DNA of 64,000 nucleotides from Erythrobacter insulae (GTDB lineage Bacteria > Pseudomonadota > Alphaproteobacteria > Sphingomonadales > Sphingomonadaceae). The first letter of the stretch is position 1. Each line of letters starts with the position of its first letter. Positions 9,095-17,712 of this stretch are shown in pieces. The stretch lies in assembly GCF_007004095.1 (NCBI RefSeq), contig NZ_VHJK01000001.1, positions 1,616,501 through 1,680,500 on the forward strand, read 5' to 3'. Under the pieces are notes generated by a model. That model searched no databases. It saw only the letters and a program-made list of their open reading frames with translations, and was not told the DNA's origin. The translations under genes and the position numbers were made by a program.

Positions 9095-9772
9095 ATGACA
9101 CAGAAAAACTCTTCGGAAGCGACGCCCGTAGCCGCCAATGGCGGTGGCGATATGTTCAACACAGCAGCGGGCTGGGTGCTGTTCGCAGCAGGTCTGGGCC
9201 TCGGCCTTTCGATTCTCAGCGGGAAATTTTTCCACGCTGACAGTCCTGAGATGCCGGAAAAGCCCGGTTATTTCATCGCGGAGCCAGAGGGACCGGCAGA
9301 CGGACCTGCGGAAATCAGTCTTCCCGAAGCGATTTCATTGGTGTCGGCCGCAGATGGCGAGAAAGTTTTTGCCAAGTGTCAGGCCTGTCACAATGTCGCG
9401 CAGGGCGGTCCTAACGGAATCGGCCCCAATCTGCATGGCGTCATGGGCGCAGCTTTCGCCAGCAAAGCCGGGTTTGGCTATTCGTCCGCGCTTTCAAGCG
9501 CCGGTGGCAACTGGGGCTGGGAAGAAATGGATGCGTGGCTCAAATCACCCAAAGGTTACGTAAACGGAACTTCGATGAGCTTTGCCGGTCTCGGCAAAAT
9601 CGAAGACCGCGCGGCAGTTGCGCTGTACCTCAATGAAAATGGCGGCAGCCTTACGCCTCCGGAATTCACGCCTGTCGCCGAAGAGGACGCGGCTGCTGAA
9701 GCCGGGGCAGAAGGCGAAGCAGCAGCTGAGCAGGATGCAGCGGCGCAAACCGAAGAAGCGCCCGCCGAATAA
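9095..9772 (+). CDS. Membrane-anchored c-type cytochrome (CycM/c552-like)
   Basis: A 225-residue cytochrome c with an uncleaved N-terminal anchor (about residues 22-45, AAGWVLFAAGLGLGLSILSG) and one haem-binding motif CQACH (about 93-97). The axial methionine is probably in GTSMSFAGL near residue 158. This layout matches CycM-type cytochromes that carry electrons between the bc1 complex and the terminal oxidase. The last 40 residues are an unusual Ala/Glu-rich acidic tail (AAEAGAEGEAAAEQDAAAQ) of low complexity. The gene is divergent from pheA and convergent with rlmE, with a shared terminator hairpin after it. Confidence 0.92.
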   Translation: MTQKNSSEATPVAANGGGDMFNTAAGWVLFAAGLGLGLSILSGKFFHADSPEMPEKPGYFIAEPEGPADGPAEISLPEAISLVSAADGEKVFAKCQACHNVAQGGPNGIGPNLHGVMGAAFASKAGFGYSSALSSAGGNWGWEEMDAWLKSPKGYVNGTSMSFAGLGKIEDRAAVALYLNENGGSLTPPEFTPVAEEDAAAEAGAEGEAAAEQDAAAQTEEAPAE

Positions 9773-9778
9773 TCTGTC

Positions 9779-9805
9779 AAAGGGGCGCGATTATTCGCGC
9801 CCTTT
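9779..9805 (+). terminator. Hairpin between convergent cytochrome c and rlmE genes
   Basis: An inverted repeat, AAAGG(G)GCGCG against CGCGCCCTTT with one bulged G and a six-base loop, lies at the meeting point of two convergent genes. It overlaps the last codons of rlmE. The T-run is short, so termination is likely but not certain. Confidence 0.6.
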
Positions 9806-10456
9806 GAACCCTTGAGCCACGACATACCATTCGGACGAATCCTTGCGACTCGCCGGCGGTTTGGCATGTTTGACTGTCTTGAAGTGTTTCTTGAGCAGAG
9901 CCAGCAAATCGGCGTCTGTTCCCCCTGCCAGCACTTTTGCGACGAACGATCCACCTTTTTCCAGCGTCTCTGTCGCAAACCATGCTCCCGCTTCGACCAG
10001 TGCCATAGTGCGCAAATGATCGGTCTGTTTATGGCCGACAGTGTTCGCCGCCATGTCTGACAGGACCAGATCGGGGGCACCCTCCAGCGCATCCTCCAAT
10101 GCTGCGGGTGCAGCATCGTCCATAAAGTCCATCTCGAAAATGGTGACGCCTTCAATCGGCTCGGTTGGTAGCAAATCGATCCCGACAACATTCGCTTTGG
10201 GAGATTTTGCCCGAACCACCTGAGCCCAGCCGCCCGGAGCAATGCCAAGGTCAACCACGCGCTTTGACCCCCGAATCAAACCGAACCTGTCATCCAGTTC
10301 AATGAGTTTGTATGCCGCGCGGCTGCGATAGCCATCGGCCTTGGCCTTTTTGACGTATGGATCATTAAGCTGACGCTGAAGCCAGCGGATCGACGATTCG
10401 CTGCGCTTCTTTGCTGTCTTGACCCGTTTTTCAGGATCCCGGCCGGAACGCGCCAT
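9791..10456 (-). CDS. rlmE: 23S rRNA (uridine-2'-O)-methyltransferase RlmE/FtsJ
   Basis: A 221-residue SAM-dependent methyltransferase that methylates U2552 of 23S rRNA during late assembly of the large subunit. The K-D-K-E catalytic set is visible: Lys in SRAAYKL (about residue 50), Asp in LVLSDMAANTVG, Lys in FVAKVLAGG, and Glu in SSEWYVVAQG. The SAM loop is VVDLGIAPGGWAQV. Length is normal for the family. The ATG shares one base with the stop of the upstream ppx gene, so the two are co-translated. Confidence 0.96.
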   Translation of the reverse strand: MARSGRDPEKRVKTAKKRSESSIRWLQRQLNDPYVKKAKADGYRSRAAYKLIELDDRFGLIRGSKRVVDLGIAPGGWAQVVRAKSPKANVVGIDLLPTEPIEGVTIFEMDFMDDAAPAALEDALEGAPDLVLSDMAANTVGHKQTDHLRTMALVEAGAWFATETLEKGGSFVAKVLAGGTDADLLALLKKHFKTVKHAKPPASRKDSSEWYVVAQGFKGRE

Positions 10457-11694
10457 TATTCTGCCTTGCCTATTCGATTGTCATGCAGCGCCTTGAGCGC
10501 CCTTTCGCTTTGCCGTTCTGCCGCCATCAGGCTGCGCAGAATGCCTTCGCGAATTCCCCGGTCGGCCACGCCGAGCCGTTCGGCTGGCCACAGGTCCAAA
10601 ATGGATTCAAGTATGGCACACCCGGCCACAACCAGATCGGCACGGTCATTGCCAATACACGGCAATGTACAGCGATCTTCCGGCGACATTGCAGACAAAC
10701 TGCCACTGATATCGCGCATCGCGTCCGAGGGAACGATCAAACCGTCCACCGCTTTGCGATCATAATGCGGCAATTCCAGATGCAAGCTCGCCAAGGTTGT
10801 CACCGTCCCGCTCGTGCCCAAAAGACGGATATCATCTTGGGTGGCCGCATCGGCAATCCGATCCGCAAAAGGGGCAAAGCTGCCCGATACGATTTCGCGC
10901 ATCTTGGCATAGCGAGCCATTCTTGCATCGCGATTGTTTTCCCCGCGTCCGACAGTATCGGTGAGTGATACGACGCCCCACGGCACGCTTTGCCAATCAA
11001 TGATTCGCGGAATTTTGCCGCCGGGTTTCAGCAGCACGAGTTCTGTCGAACCCCCACCGATATCAAAGATCATCGCCGGACCTTCGCCCTGTTCCAGCAA
11101 GATGTGACAGCCCAGAACCGCCAGCCGCGCTTCTTCTTCAGCGGTGATTATATCAAGCGCAATGCCGGTTTCGTTGCGCACGCGCTCTATAAATGCCGGA
11201 CCATTGGCAGCGCGGCGGCATGCCTCGGTCGCGACGGATCGGGCAAGCCGCACCTTGCGCCGGCGCAATTTGTCAGCGCAAACCGATAAAGCGCCCAAGG
11301 CGCGGTCCATCGCTTCATCGGACAGTTTGCCCGTCGTCGCCAGATTTTCGCCCAGTTTCACAACCCGGCTAAACGCGTCGATCACGGTAAAATCCTTGCC
11401 AGAAGGGCGGGCAATCAAAAGCCGGCAATTATTCGTGCCAAGGTCAAGCGCGGCATAGGCCTCACCCGGACGATGCCCGTTATGCGCTGCCTGCGGCTTA
11501 CCATTCGGTGTCTGATTTAGGGGTGAACCCTGATTTTCGGATTGGCAATGCGCGCGGGTTTGCCCTTTGGCGCAATCGCTTTTTCCATCATGCCGGAAGG
11601 GACGTTTGTAGCGAAAATCAGCTACTTTGCCGGACCTGCGGCCCCTTTTCTTACCAGCTTTTTTATCTGCGTCCGGCGGATGAGCGGCCGCCAT
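10456..11694 (-). CDS. ppx: Ppx/GppA family exopolyphosphatase
   Basis: An ASKHA-fold phosphatase that degrades polyphosphate and/or pppGpp. Motifs: YAALDLGTNNCRLLIARP (phosphate 1 loop, around residue 80), EEEARLAVLG, the second phosphate loop FDIGGGSTELVLL and GTSGTVTTLA. The family core begins only at about residue 78; the first 77 residues are basic and of low complexity (KKAGKKRGRRSGK). The extension may be real or an over-long start; no ATG lies between them, so a later start would need GTG, TTG or CTG. It precedes rlmE with a one-base stop/start overlap. Confidence 0.9.
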   Translation of the reverse strand: MAAAHPPDADKKAGKKRGRRSGKVADFRYKRPFRHDGKSDCAKGQTRAHCQSENQGSPLNQTPNGKPQAAHNGHRPGEAYAALDLGTNNCRLLIARPSGKDFTVIDAFSRVVKLGENLATTGKLSDEAMDRALGALSVCADKLRRRKVRLARSVATEACRRAANGPAFIERVRNETGIALDIITAEEEARLAVLGCHILLEQGEGPAMIFDIGGGSTELVLLKPGGKIPRIIDWQSVPWGVVSLTDTVGRGENNRDARMARYAKMREIVSGSFAPFADRIADAATQDDIRLLGTSGTVTTLASLHLELPHYDRKAVDGLIVPSDAMRDISGSLSAMSPEDRCTLPCIGNDRADLVVAGCAILESILDLWPAERLGVADRGIREGILRSLMAAERQSERALKALHDNRIGKAE

Positions 11695-11861
11695 AATACT
11701 GTATCTTTCATCTCACTCGCACGAATATGGCACGAGCACCTGAGGCCAGAGCTAACTCATGCGGGCAGCAAGAGCAAGCGAGCCGGGCCTTGACTGTGCT
11801 GCAACGCGAAACTAGGAGGCGCGCTCTCGCGCTGAGGGTTGCCGTTTATCCCCCCGCGTAA

Positions 11862-11935
11862 TGCCCCGTCGTCTAATGGTAAGACTACGGACTCTGACTC
11901 CGTCAATTGAGGTTCGAATCCTCACGGGGCATCCA
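11862..11935 (+). tRNA. tRNA-Gln (anticodon CTG)
   Basis: A full cloverleaf is visible: acceptor arms TGCCCCG (11862-11868) and CGGGGCA (11925-11931), anticodon stem ACGGA/TCCGT with the loop CTCTGAC giving anticodon CTG at 11894-11896, and the T arm GAGGTTCGAATCCTC. The 3' CCA is encoded. A possible promoter with TTGACT at 11790-11795 lies upstream. The rest of the gap from 11697 to 11999 holds nothing else that I can recognise. Confidence 0.97.
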
Positions 11936-11999
11936 TTTTCAACCATGCGCTGCCAAACGTCGCCTTGCCGATGCACTTGCGCGCGCCTAGGGGTTCGCC

Positions 12000-12872
12000 A
12001 TGACAGAAAAAGACCTGACCGATCATAAGTTTTACCACGCGGGCGAAGAATCGCGTTTCACCGAAGAAGCGCCCGATAAAACGCCCCAGACGGAGCACCC
12101 GGCCTATAAGCTGGCGTTTCGCGACCATGATTTTCTGCTGCGTGATGAATTGCGTCCGGTCCGGTTTCAGCTGGAATTGCTGAAACCCGAAATGCTGCTG
12201 GATGAAGCCCGCGTCGGATCGACCATGGTGATGTACGGATCGGCGCGCATTCCATCATCTGAGCAGGCGCAGGCCAAGATCGATGCCGCAAAAGATGGCA
12301 CCGAATTCGAACAGAAAGTCGCCGGTCGTTTGGCCGAAAAAGCCAAATATTACGATGAAGCGTATAAGCTCGCCCGGCTCATAACGGAAAAAGCCATTAT
12401 CGAGGACGGCAAACGTCAGTTTGTCATCACGACCGGCGGTGGCCCTTCGATTATGGAGGCAGGCAATCGCGGGGCAAGCGATGCAGGCGGAGAGTCCATC
12501 GGCCTGAACATTGTGTTGCCGCACGAACAGGCGCCAAACCCGTATGTCACGCCATATCTGTCGCTAAACTTCCACTATTTCGCGCTGCGCAAGATGCACT
12601 TTCTTCTTCGCGCGCGCGCTGTTGCGGTGTTCCCCGGCGGTTTCGGAACATTTGATGAATTCTTTGAACTGCTGACGCTGATTCAGACCGGCAAGATGAA
12701 GGCTGTGCCCATCCTGTTATTTGGCAAGGATTTCTGGACCCGCGTCGTCGATTTTGATGCGATTGCGGAAGAAGGCACGATTTCGAAGAAAGATCTGGAG
12801 CTGTTCCGCTGGTGTGAAACCGCAGATGAAGCCTGGGATCACATTTCCGAATTTTACGACCTCAAAAGCTAA
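12000..12872 (+). CDS. LOG family (TIGR00730-like) Rossmann-fold protein
   Basis: A 290-residue protein of the LOG/lysine-decarboxylase-like superfamily. The conserved motifs are MVMYGSARI, TGGGPSIMEAGNRGA (about residues 142-156), and the diagnostic PGGFGTFDEFFE (about 214-225). Family members hydrolyse nucleotide 5'-monophosphates; some release cytokinin bases. The protein is longer than the common 190-residue LOG proteins because of about 70 extra N-terminal residues, which fits the group often annotated as TIGR00730 in sphingomonads. The exact substrate is not clear. The stop overlaps the end of a leftward desaturase remnant by 4 bases. Confidence 0.88.
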   Translation: MTEKDLTDHKFYHAGEESRFTEEAPDKTPQTEHPAYKLAFRDHDFLLRDELRPVRFQLELLKPEMLLDEARVGSTMVMYGSARIPSSEQAQAKIDAAKDGTEFEQKVAGRLAEKAKYYDEAYKLARLITEKAIIEDGKRQFVITTGGGPSIMEAGNRGASDAGGESIGLNIVLPHEQAPNPYVTPYLSLNFHYFALRKMHFLLRARAVAVFPGGFGTFDEFFELLTLIQTGKMKAVPILLFGKDFWTRVVDFDAIAEEGTISKKDLELFRWCETADEAWDHISEFYDLKS

Positions 12873-13020
12873 AGCGGGACTTGTTCGATCAAGTCGTCCC
12901 GGGCGCTCTGCGCGCGGTGATTGTTATGCCAACACTCGCCATAGGTGATGAGGCCAAGGCCACGCAGGTTTGATGCCTGAATTCTCGCGCCTTTGATCAT
13001 CCAGCGTCGTCGACCCGGAT
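12869..13020 (-). pseudogene. 3' remnant of an acyl-CoA/fatty acid desaturase gene
   Basis: The leftward frame ending at 12869 gives a 43-residue tail (from 13000) that reads like the end of a delta-9 type desaturase: GARIQASNLRGLGLITYG, followed by ECWHNNHRAQSAR. This covers the third histidine box, normally WHNNHHA, with the last His changed to Arg. The similarity begins around 13015 (RRRW) and fades before the stop; the rest of the gene is gone and the space upstream is thiD. Length and lost histidine both show it is not functional. The assignment is from remembered family sequences, not from a search. Confidence 0.65.
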
Positions 13021-13031
13021 CACCGGCTCCA

Positions 13032-13841
13032 TCACAGTTTGCGAACTGCCTGATGGCCCAACGGCCCGTTGCCAAGCCCATAGCCGGGCGCGTTCTCGAT
13101 AGCCTCACGGACAAAGTTTCGCCCAAGCCGCACAGCATGTTCAAGCGGCTGCCCATGGCCCAGCAAAGTCGCGATTGCCGAGGATAAAGTGCATCCCGTA
13201 CCATGCGTATGCCGCGTATCGATCCGTGCGTGGTCGAATTGAACGGCACGCGCATCGGGTACATAGAGAATGTCGATGATGCGGGCATCGCTGGTATGCC
13301 CGCCTTTTGCGAGCACGGCCGCCCCTGTGTCTTCACCCAATTCCTGCGCCGCCTCCGCCATTTGTGACGAATTATCGAGGCTGCGCTCAAGCAAATGCGC
13401 AAGCTCTGGCAGGTTTGGGGTTATCAAATCGGCACGCGGGAACAGCATTTCGCGCATCGCAGCGATTGCATCCTGCGCGATCAATGTCGCGCCGCTGGTT
13501 GCGACCATAACCGGGTCCAGCACAACCGGCACGGCGTTATCAATCAGCGCGAGCCCTTCGGTTACGGCGGTGATGATCTCCACATCGTGGAGCATCCCGA
13601 TCTTGATAGCGTCGACCCCGATATCATTCACGCACGAGGCAATCTGCTCGCGCACGATGGCTCCGCCCATGGGGGCGATTGCCTGAACGCCGACGCTGTT
13701 TTGCGCTGTGACCGTCGTAATCGCGCTCATGGCATAACCGCCGAGCATCGTGATTGTTTTTATGTCTGCCTGGATACCTGCTCCGCCGGAGGAATCCGAC
13801 CCGGCGATAGCCAGAATACGGGGAGGGCGGGTCTCGCTCAC
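13032..13841 (-). CDS. thiD: Hydroxymethylpyrimidine (phosphate) kinase
   Basis: A 269-residue ribokinase-family enzyme that phosphorylates HMP and HMP-P for thiamine synthesis. Near the N-terminus is AGSDSSGGAGIQADIKT, the HMP-binding motif; GGYAMSAITTVTAQN follows. The C-terminal ATP site shows THGTGCTLSSAIA (about residues 211-223), with the catalytic Asp of the family replaced by Thr-Gly-Cys context as usual in ThiD. The start overlaps the DUF1272 stop as ATGA, so it is part of the glmM-DUF1272-thiD operon. No TPP riboswitch was seen in front of the operon. Confidence 0.94.
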   Translation of the reverse strand: MSETRPPRILAIAGSDSSGGAGIQADIKTITMLGGYAMSAITTVTAQNSVGVQAIAPMGGAIVREQIASCVNDIGVDAIKIGMLHDVEIITAVTEGLALIDNAVPVVLDPVMVATSGATLIAQDAIAAMREMLFPRADLITPNLPELAHLLERSLDNSSQMAEAAQELGEDTGAAVLAKGGHTSDARIIDILYVPDARAVQFDHARIDTRHTHGTGCTLSSAIATLLGHGQPLEHAVRLGRNFVREAIENAPGYGLGNGPLGHQAVRKL

Positions 13842-14062
13842 CCTTTGAACTTTCTGGTGGTGGATGGTGGGTATTCTTCGTGAAGTTTCGCGGCCCGTGT
13901 TGGCCGGTCCATCAATTCACCCCCGCAGTTGGGGCATTGATCGTCCAATTCCTCCGCACAAGTGGCACAGAATGTACACTCAAAGCTGCAGATGAATGCA
14001 CCGGGAGCCTCGGCAGGAACATCGGTGCCGCAGCGTTCGCAATCGGGGCGCATTTCCAACAT
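13838..14062 (-). CDS. DUF1272 small zinc-ribbon protein
   Basis: A 74-residue protein starting MLEMRPDCERCG, the usual start of DUF1272. It has four Cys pairs (CERC, CSFEC, CATC, CPNC), consistent with binding zinc. The function of the family is unknown. I chose the start at 14062 over 14104 because the family begins with this motif and because the longer frame runs into glmM. It sits between glmM (15-base gap) and thiD (ATGA overlap). Confidence 0.88.
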   Translation of the reverse strand: MLEMRPDCERCGTDVPAEAPGAFICSFECTFCATCAEELDDQCPNCGGELMDRPTRAAKLHEEYPPSTTRKFKG

Positions 14063-14076
14063 ACCAGATGCTACGC

Positions 14077-15414
14077 TTATGCCGCCGCGCGCACAGCGTC
14101 GCATACGCGGTCAACCACCGCTTCGACCTGAGACTGGTCGTCGCCTTCGGCCATAACGCGAATAACGGGCTCTGTGCCTGACGGACGAATGACGAGGCGG
14201 CCTTTGCCCTCCAGCTCGGCTTCGGCCTCGGCGATGACCGCTTTGACTGTTTCGTTTTCAAGCGGCGCTCCGCCGGAATATCGGACATTCTTGAGCAATT
14301 GCGGCACCGGATCGAACAGATGCAAAATCTCGCTGGCGGGCCGTTTGGATCGAACCAGGCTGGTGAGCACCCGCAGAGCGGCAACTGTGCCGTCGCCCGT
14401 GGTCGAATGGTCCAACATGATCATGTGGCCCGATTGCTCGCCGCCAATATTAAACCCGCCTTCTTTCATCCGTTCCAGCACATAGCGATCACCGACTTTG
14501 GTGCGCTCAAGTGTAAGCCCCTTCGAGGCCAGATACCGCTCCAGCCCCAGATTCGACATGACGGTGGAAACGATGCCGCCGCCTCTGAGTGAACCCTTTT
14601 CGTGCATTCGCGTCGCGATCAAAGCCATGATCTGATCACCGTCGACCGCGCGGCCTTTCTCGTCGACTACGATCAGGCGGTCGGCATCTCCGTCCAGAGC
14701 GATCCCGATATGCGCCTGTTCTTCGACGACGCGGGCCTGGAGAGCTTCGATGGCGGTGGATCCCACGCCATCATTGATATTTACGCCGTTCGGATTCACG
14801 CCCAGCGCAATAACGTCTGCGCCCAATTCCCAAATTGCCGACGGGGCCACCTGATAGGCGGCGCCATGCGCGCAATCGACAACCACTTTCAGGCCGTCAA
14901 ACCGCACTTCGCTCGCCACGGAATCCTTGACCGCGTGGATGTAGCGTCCGCGCGCGTCTTCGATCCGGCGGGCGCGGCCAATCTTCTCCGCGGGGGCAAG
15001 GGGGATCTCGGTTTCGATCAGACGTTCGATTTCAGCTTCGGCTGCGTCGGACAATTTGAAACCGTCGGGGCCAAACAGTTTGATTCCATTATCGGCGTAT
15101 AAATTATGGCTGGCCGAAATCATGACCCCCATATCAGCGCGCATTTCCCGCGTAAGCAAAGCGATTGCCGGGGTTGGCAGGGGGCCGGTCATAATCACAT
15201 CGATCCCGACGCTTGTGAAACCGGCGACCAGTGCGCTTTCGACCATATAGCCGGAAAGACGCGTGTCTTTACCAATCACAACGCGGTGACGATGGCCGCC
15301 GCGGACGAAGTGCCGCCCTGCGGCCTGCCCGACCTTCATTGCTGTTTCGGCTGTCATTATGCCAGAATTGGTGCGACCCCGGATCCCGTCAGTGCCAAAG
15401 AACTTGCGTGCCAT
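14077..15414 (-). CDS. glmM: Phosphoglucosamine mutase
   Basis: A 445-residue alpha-D-phosphohexomutase that interconverts glucosamine-6-P and glucosamine-1-P on the way to UDP-GlcNAc for peptidoglycan and LPS. The start is [13 protein letters not shown], the phosphoserine loop is GVMISASHN (about residues 96-104), the metal loop is ALDGDADRL (about 240-248), the sugar loop is GGEQSGHMI, and the phosphate-binding end is [14 protein letters not shown]. Length and motifs are all normal. It is the first gene of a leftward operon with DUF1272 and thiD, divergent from the symporter. Confidence 0.96.
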   Translation of the reverse strand: MARKFFGTDGIRGRTNSGIMTAETAMKVGQAAGRHFVRGGHRHRVVIGKDTRLSGYMVESALVAGFTSVGIDVIMTGPLPTPAIALLTREMRADMGVMISASHNLYADNGIKLFGPDGFKLSDAAEAEIERLIETEIPLAPAEKIGRARRIEDARGRYIHAVKDSVASEVRFDGLKVVVDCAHGAAYQVAPSAIWELGADVIALGVNPNGVNINDGVGSTAIEALQARVVEEQAHIGIALDGDADRLIVVDEKGRAVDGDQIMALIATRMHEKGSLRGGGIVSTVMSNLGLERYLASKGLTLERTKVGDRYVLERMKEGGFNIGGEQSGHMIMLDHSTTGDGTVAALRVLTSLVRSKRPASEILHLFDPVPQLLKNVRYSGGAPLENETVKAVIAEAEAELEGKGRLVIRPSGTEPVIRVMAEGDDQSQVEAVVDRVCDAVRAAA

Positions 15415-15529
15415 GCTCGAAAGAGCTCCTTCAATGATCGGTCGTATTTGTCAGGCGCTTCTGGCGCGGTTATCGCGCAAAGTGAAGAGCGTGAACGTAA
15501 AGATTTGCACGTAACAGGGGTTCGTTTCA

Positions 15530-16819
15530 GTGAGCAATAATGATCGGGCAGGTTTTGACCGTGCATCGCAAGATAATTTTGAGCTGATAGCGATCCGTCT
15601 TCCGGTGATCGCGACCTTTGTTGCTTTGATCGCTGGGCTGGGTTTTGGCGTGGTTCTGGCCGGGGGCGGGATCGCCCAAGGATTGCAGGATTTTATCGCT
15701 TTGGTCGGGACATTGTGGCTGCGGGCATTGCAGATGACGATCATCCCGCTCGTTGCGAGCCTGTTGGTGCTGGGTATTGCGCAAATGATCGCAGCGGCAA
15801 GAGCCGGCGCAGCGGCGGTCAAATTCTTGCTGCTGGTGTTCGGTGTGTTGATCGCGGGCGGAATTTTCACTGCATTGGTGATGCCGTTGGTCCTGCAAGC
15901 GGTTCCAATCCCCGAAGCGGCCAGCGGTTTCATGGCAGCCGTGCCCGATGACAAGCAACAGGTGCCGGGTATTCTGGACTTTGCCGCATCGCTTATCGCG
16001 CCCAACATGATTGCCGCAGCGGCGGAGACTGCGATGCTTCCGCTCACCATTTTCTTTGCGCTGTTTGCGATTGCCATCGCGAAATTGCCCGCCAATCAAA
16101 ATGCAACTATGCTTGGTTTTTTCCATGCACTTGCGAACGCCATGTTGATGATTATCGGCTGGGTCTTGTGGATCGCTCCGATCGGCGTGTTTGCGCTGGC
16201 GTTTGGGGTCGGCATGCGGAGCGGCGGCGGAGCATTCGCTGCGCTGGCACATTACATATTGATCATTTCCGCGATGGGCGGATTTATTCTGGTCTTGGCA
16301 TATGTGATTGCGTTTGCCCTTGGCGGGATCAATCCGCTTCGTTTTGCCAAAGCGATCACCCCGGCTCAGGCTGTTGCGGTATCAACGCAAAGCTCGCTCG
16401 CCAGCCTTCCCGCCATGCTCGACAGCGCGACCCGTTTGAAATTGCGGGCCGAGACAAGCGAATTCGTTTTGCCGTTGGCCGTTGCGATTTTCCGTTCGAC
16501 CAGTGTTGCGATGAATCTGGCCGTGGCGCTTTACGTTGCAGCGCTGGCTGGAATTGATGTTCCAGTTTCGTTGATGGTGGTCGGTATTCTGATCGCTGTG
16601 ATCATCAGTATCGGATCAGTGAGTTTGCCGGGGTCGATCAGCTTTGTCGTTTCGATCGGCCCGATCGCTTTGGCTATGGGTATACCGATAGAGCCGCTGG
16701 CGTTGCTCGTGGCGGTTGAAATGATACCCGACATCATGCGCACGCTGGCCAATGTCACCATGAACGTCGCCGTGGCATCAGCTGTGGATCAGGGCGGAGC
16801 GGATACAGCAACCGATTAA
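15530..16819 (+). CDS. Dicarboxylate/amino acid:cation symporter (SDF/DAACS family)
   Basis: A 429-residue membrane transporter of the sodium:dicarboxylate symporter family, with about eight membrane segments and two re-entrant hairpins. The serine-rich hairpin is seen as VSTQSSLASLPAML (about residues 285-298), equivalent to the SSxxTLP motif of GltP; the second as SIGSVSLPGSISFV. Members take up C4-dicarboxylates, glutamate or aspartate with H+ or Na+. The start codon is GTG. The stop codon overlaps that of the convergent ecfG gene (TTAA at 16816-16819), so transcripts of the two genes must run into each other. Confidence 0.88.
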   Translation: MSNNDRAGFDRASQDNFELIAIRLPVIATFVALIAGLGFGVVLAGGGIAQGLQDFIALVGTLWLRALQMTIIPLVASLLVLGIAQMIAAARAGAAAVKFLLLVFGVLIAGGIFTALVMPLVLQAVPIPEAASGFMAAVPDDKQQVPGILDFAASLIAPNMIAAAAETAMLPLTIFFALFAIAIAKLPANQNATMLGFFHALANAMLMIIGWVLWIAPIGVFALAFGVGMRSGGGAFAALAHYILIISAMGGFILVLAYVIAFALGGINPLRFAKAITPAQAVAVSTQSSLASLPAMLDSATRLKLRAETSEFVLPLAVAIFRSTSVAMNLAVALYVAALAGIDVPVSLMVVGILIAVIISIGSVSLPGSISFVVSIGPIALAMGIPIEPLALLVAVEMIPDIMRTLANVTMNVAVASAVDQGGADTATD

Positions 16820-17439
16820 CTTTTTGCTGCGGCGATCCCTCTACCGGCAGCGACTTCATCGAGTTCTTCAAGGATCGCGCGGTGCGCGGTTGCATCATCA
16901 ATCGACCGCTGGGGAATATCGCCGTCGGCCAACATTGAATTCAATGTTGCGCGGGCGCGTCCCACACGGCTTTTGATTGTACCAACTGCGCAGCCGCAAA
17001 TCTCGGCTGCTTCATCATACGAGAAACCGCCTGCACCAACGAGCAACAATGCCTCGCGGCGTTCTGGCGGCAGGGTTAGCAACGCGCGGTGCATATCGGA
17101 AAGGTGAATGGGTTCTTCCTGTCCAGCAGGCGCGGTCAGGATGCGTTCGGCGACGCCTTCATCATACTCGCCGCGGAAACGGTTGCGGCGCATATCGGTA
17201 AGATAGGCGTTGCGTAGAATGACAAAAGTCCACGCCCGCATCGATGTGCCCGGTTCAAACCGATCCTGCGCGGCCCACGCTTTCAGCATGGTTTCCTGCA
17301 CAAGATCATCGGCCATATCGGGCCGCCCGCAAAGACCGCGCGCAAACGCACGCAAATGGGGGACGACTTCGGTTAGCTCGCGCTTAAACGCTGCTCTTTC
17401 TGCCGGGGTGCGTTCTGGCAGAGGTTTTTTCTCTGCCAT
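16816..17439 (-). CDS. ecfG: General stress response ECF sigma factor EcfG
   Basis: A 207-residue ECF sigma factor. Region 2 shows DMADDLVQETMLKAW and the region 2.4 part around FVILRNAYLTDMRRNRF; region 4 shows LTLPPERREALLLVGAGGF followed by SYDEAAEICGCAVGTIKSR. It directs RNA polymerase to GGAAC-N16-CGTT promoters under stress. It is held inactive by NepR, encoded just upstream with a one-base TGATG overlap, and freed when phospho-PhyR captures NepR. One such promoter precedes nepR, so the operon should be self-activating. Confidence 0.95.
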   Translation of the reverse strand: MAEKKPLPERTPAERAAFKRELTEVVPHLRAFARGLCGRPDMADDLVQETMLKAWAAQDRFEPGTSMRAWTFVILRNAYLTDMRRNRFRGEYDEGVAERILTAPAGQEEPIHLSDMHRALLTLPPERREALLLVGAGGFSYDEAAEICGCAVGTIKSRVGRARATLNSMLADGDIPQRSIDDATAHRAILEELDEVAAGRGIAAAKS

Positions 17440-17627
17440 CAGGCTTTTTTTCCTTCGTCGGTATCGCTCTCATCGAGCTGCGCGAGCAGATCCATAAAGC
17501 TGTCTGGCAAGGGTTCATCGACAACCGAATCGTATAGCTGGCGCAAGCCGCCTGCCCAATCGGGTGTTTCACCACCGTCCGTGTCTTTGTGGGCTTCTTC
17601 GCCCTTTTCGTTATTCTTCGAAGCCAT
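17439..17627 (-). CDS. nepR: Anti-sigma factor NepR
   Basis: A 62-residue protein with the NepR core GGLRQLYDSVVDEPLPDSFM and following LLAQLDE (residues about 26-52), flanked by disordered charged ends. NepR binds EcfG in unstressed cells and swaps to PhyR when PhyR is phosphorylated. It is encoded directly before ecfG, with TGATG overlap, and has a clear EcfG-type promoter upstream. This order (nepR-ecfG, kinase, phyR) is typical of sphingomonads. Confidence 0.93.
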   Translation of the reverse strand: MASKNNEKGEEAHKDTDGGETPDWAGGLRQLYDSVVDEPLPDSFMDLLAQLDESDTDEGKKA

Positions 17628-17712
17628 TGGCTCGACAAAATCCCTAATTTATTGCTGGCCCGTGGCCATACCGCTCGCGGTGAGTGCAGAGCATTTTATT
17701 CTCTGTAATGGG

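Noticed and set aside
11790-11818. TTGACT-N17-TAGGAG as the promoter of tRNA-Gln
   Set aside because: The -10 part is poor. It may be right but cannot be listed as supported.
12869-13402. The full 177-residue frame containing the desaturase tail
   Set aside because: Only its last 45 or so residues look like a protein; the rest is out of frame over thiD.
15415-15529. A riboswitch in front of glmM or the symporter
   Set aside because: No glmS-type, TPP or other known fold was visible in the 115-base gap.
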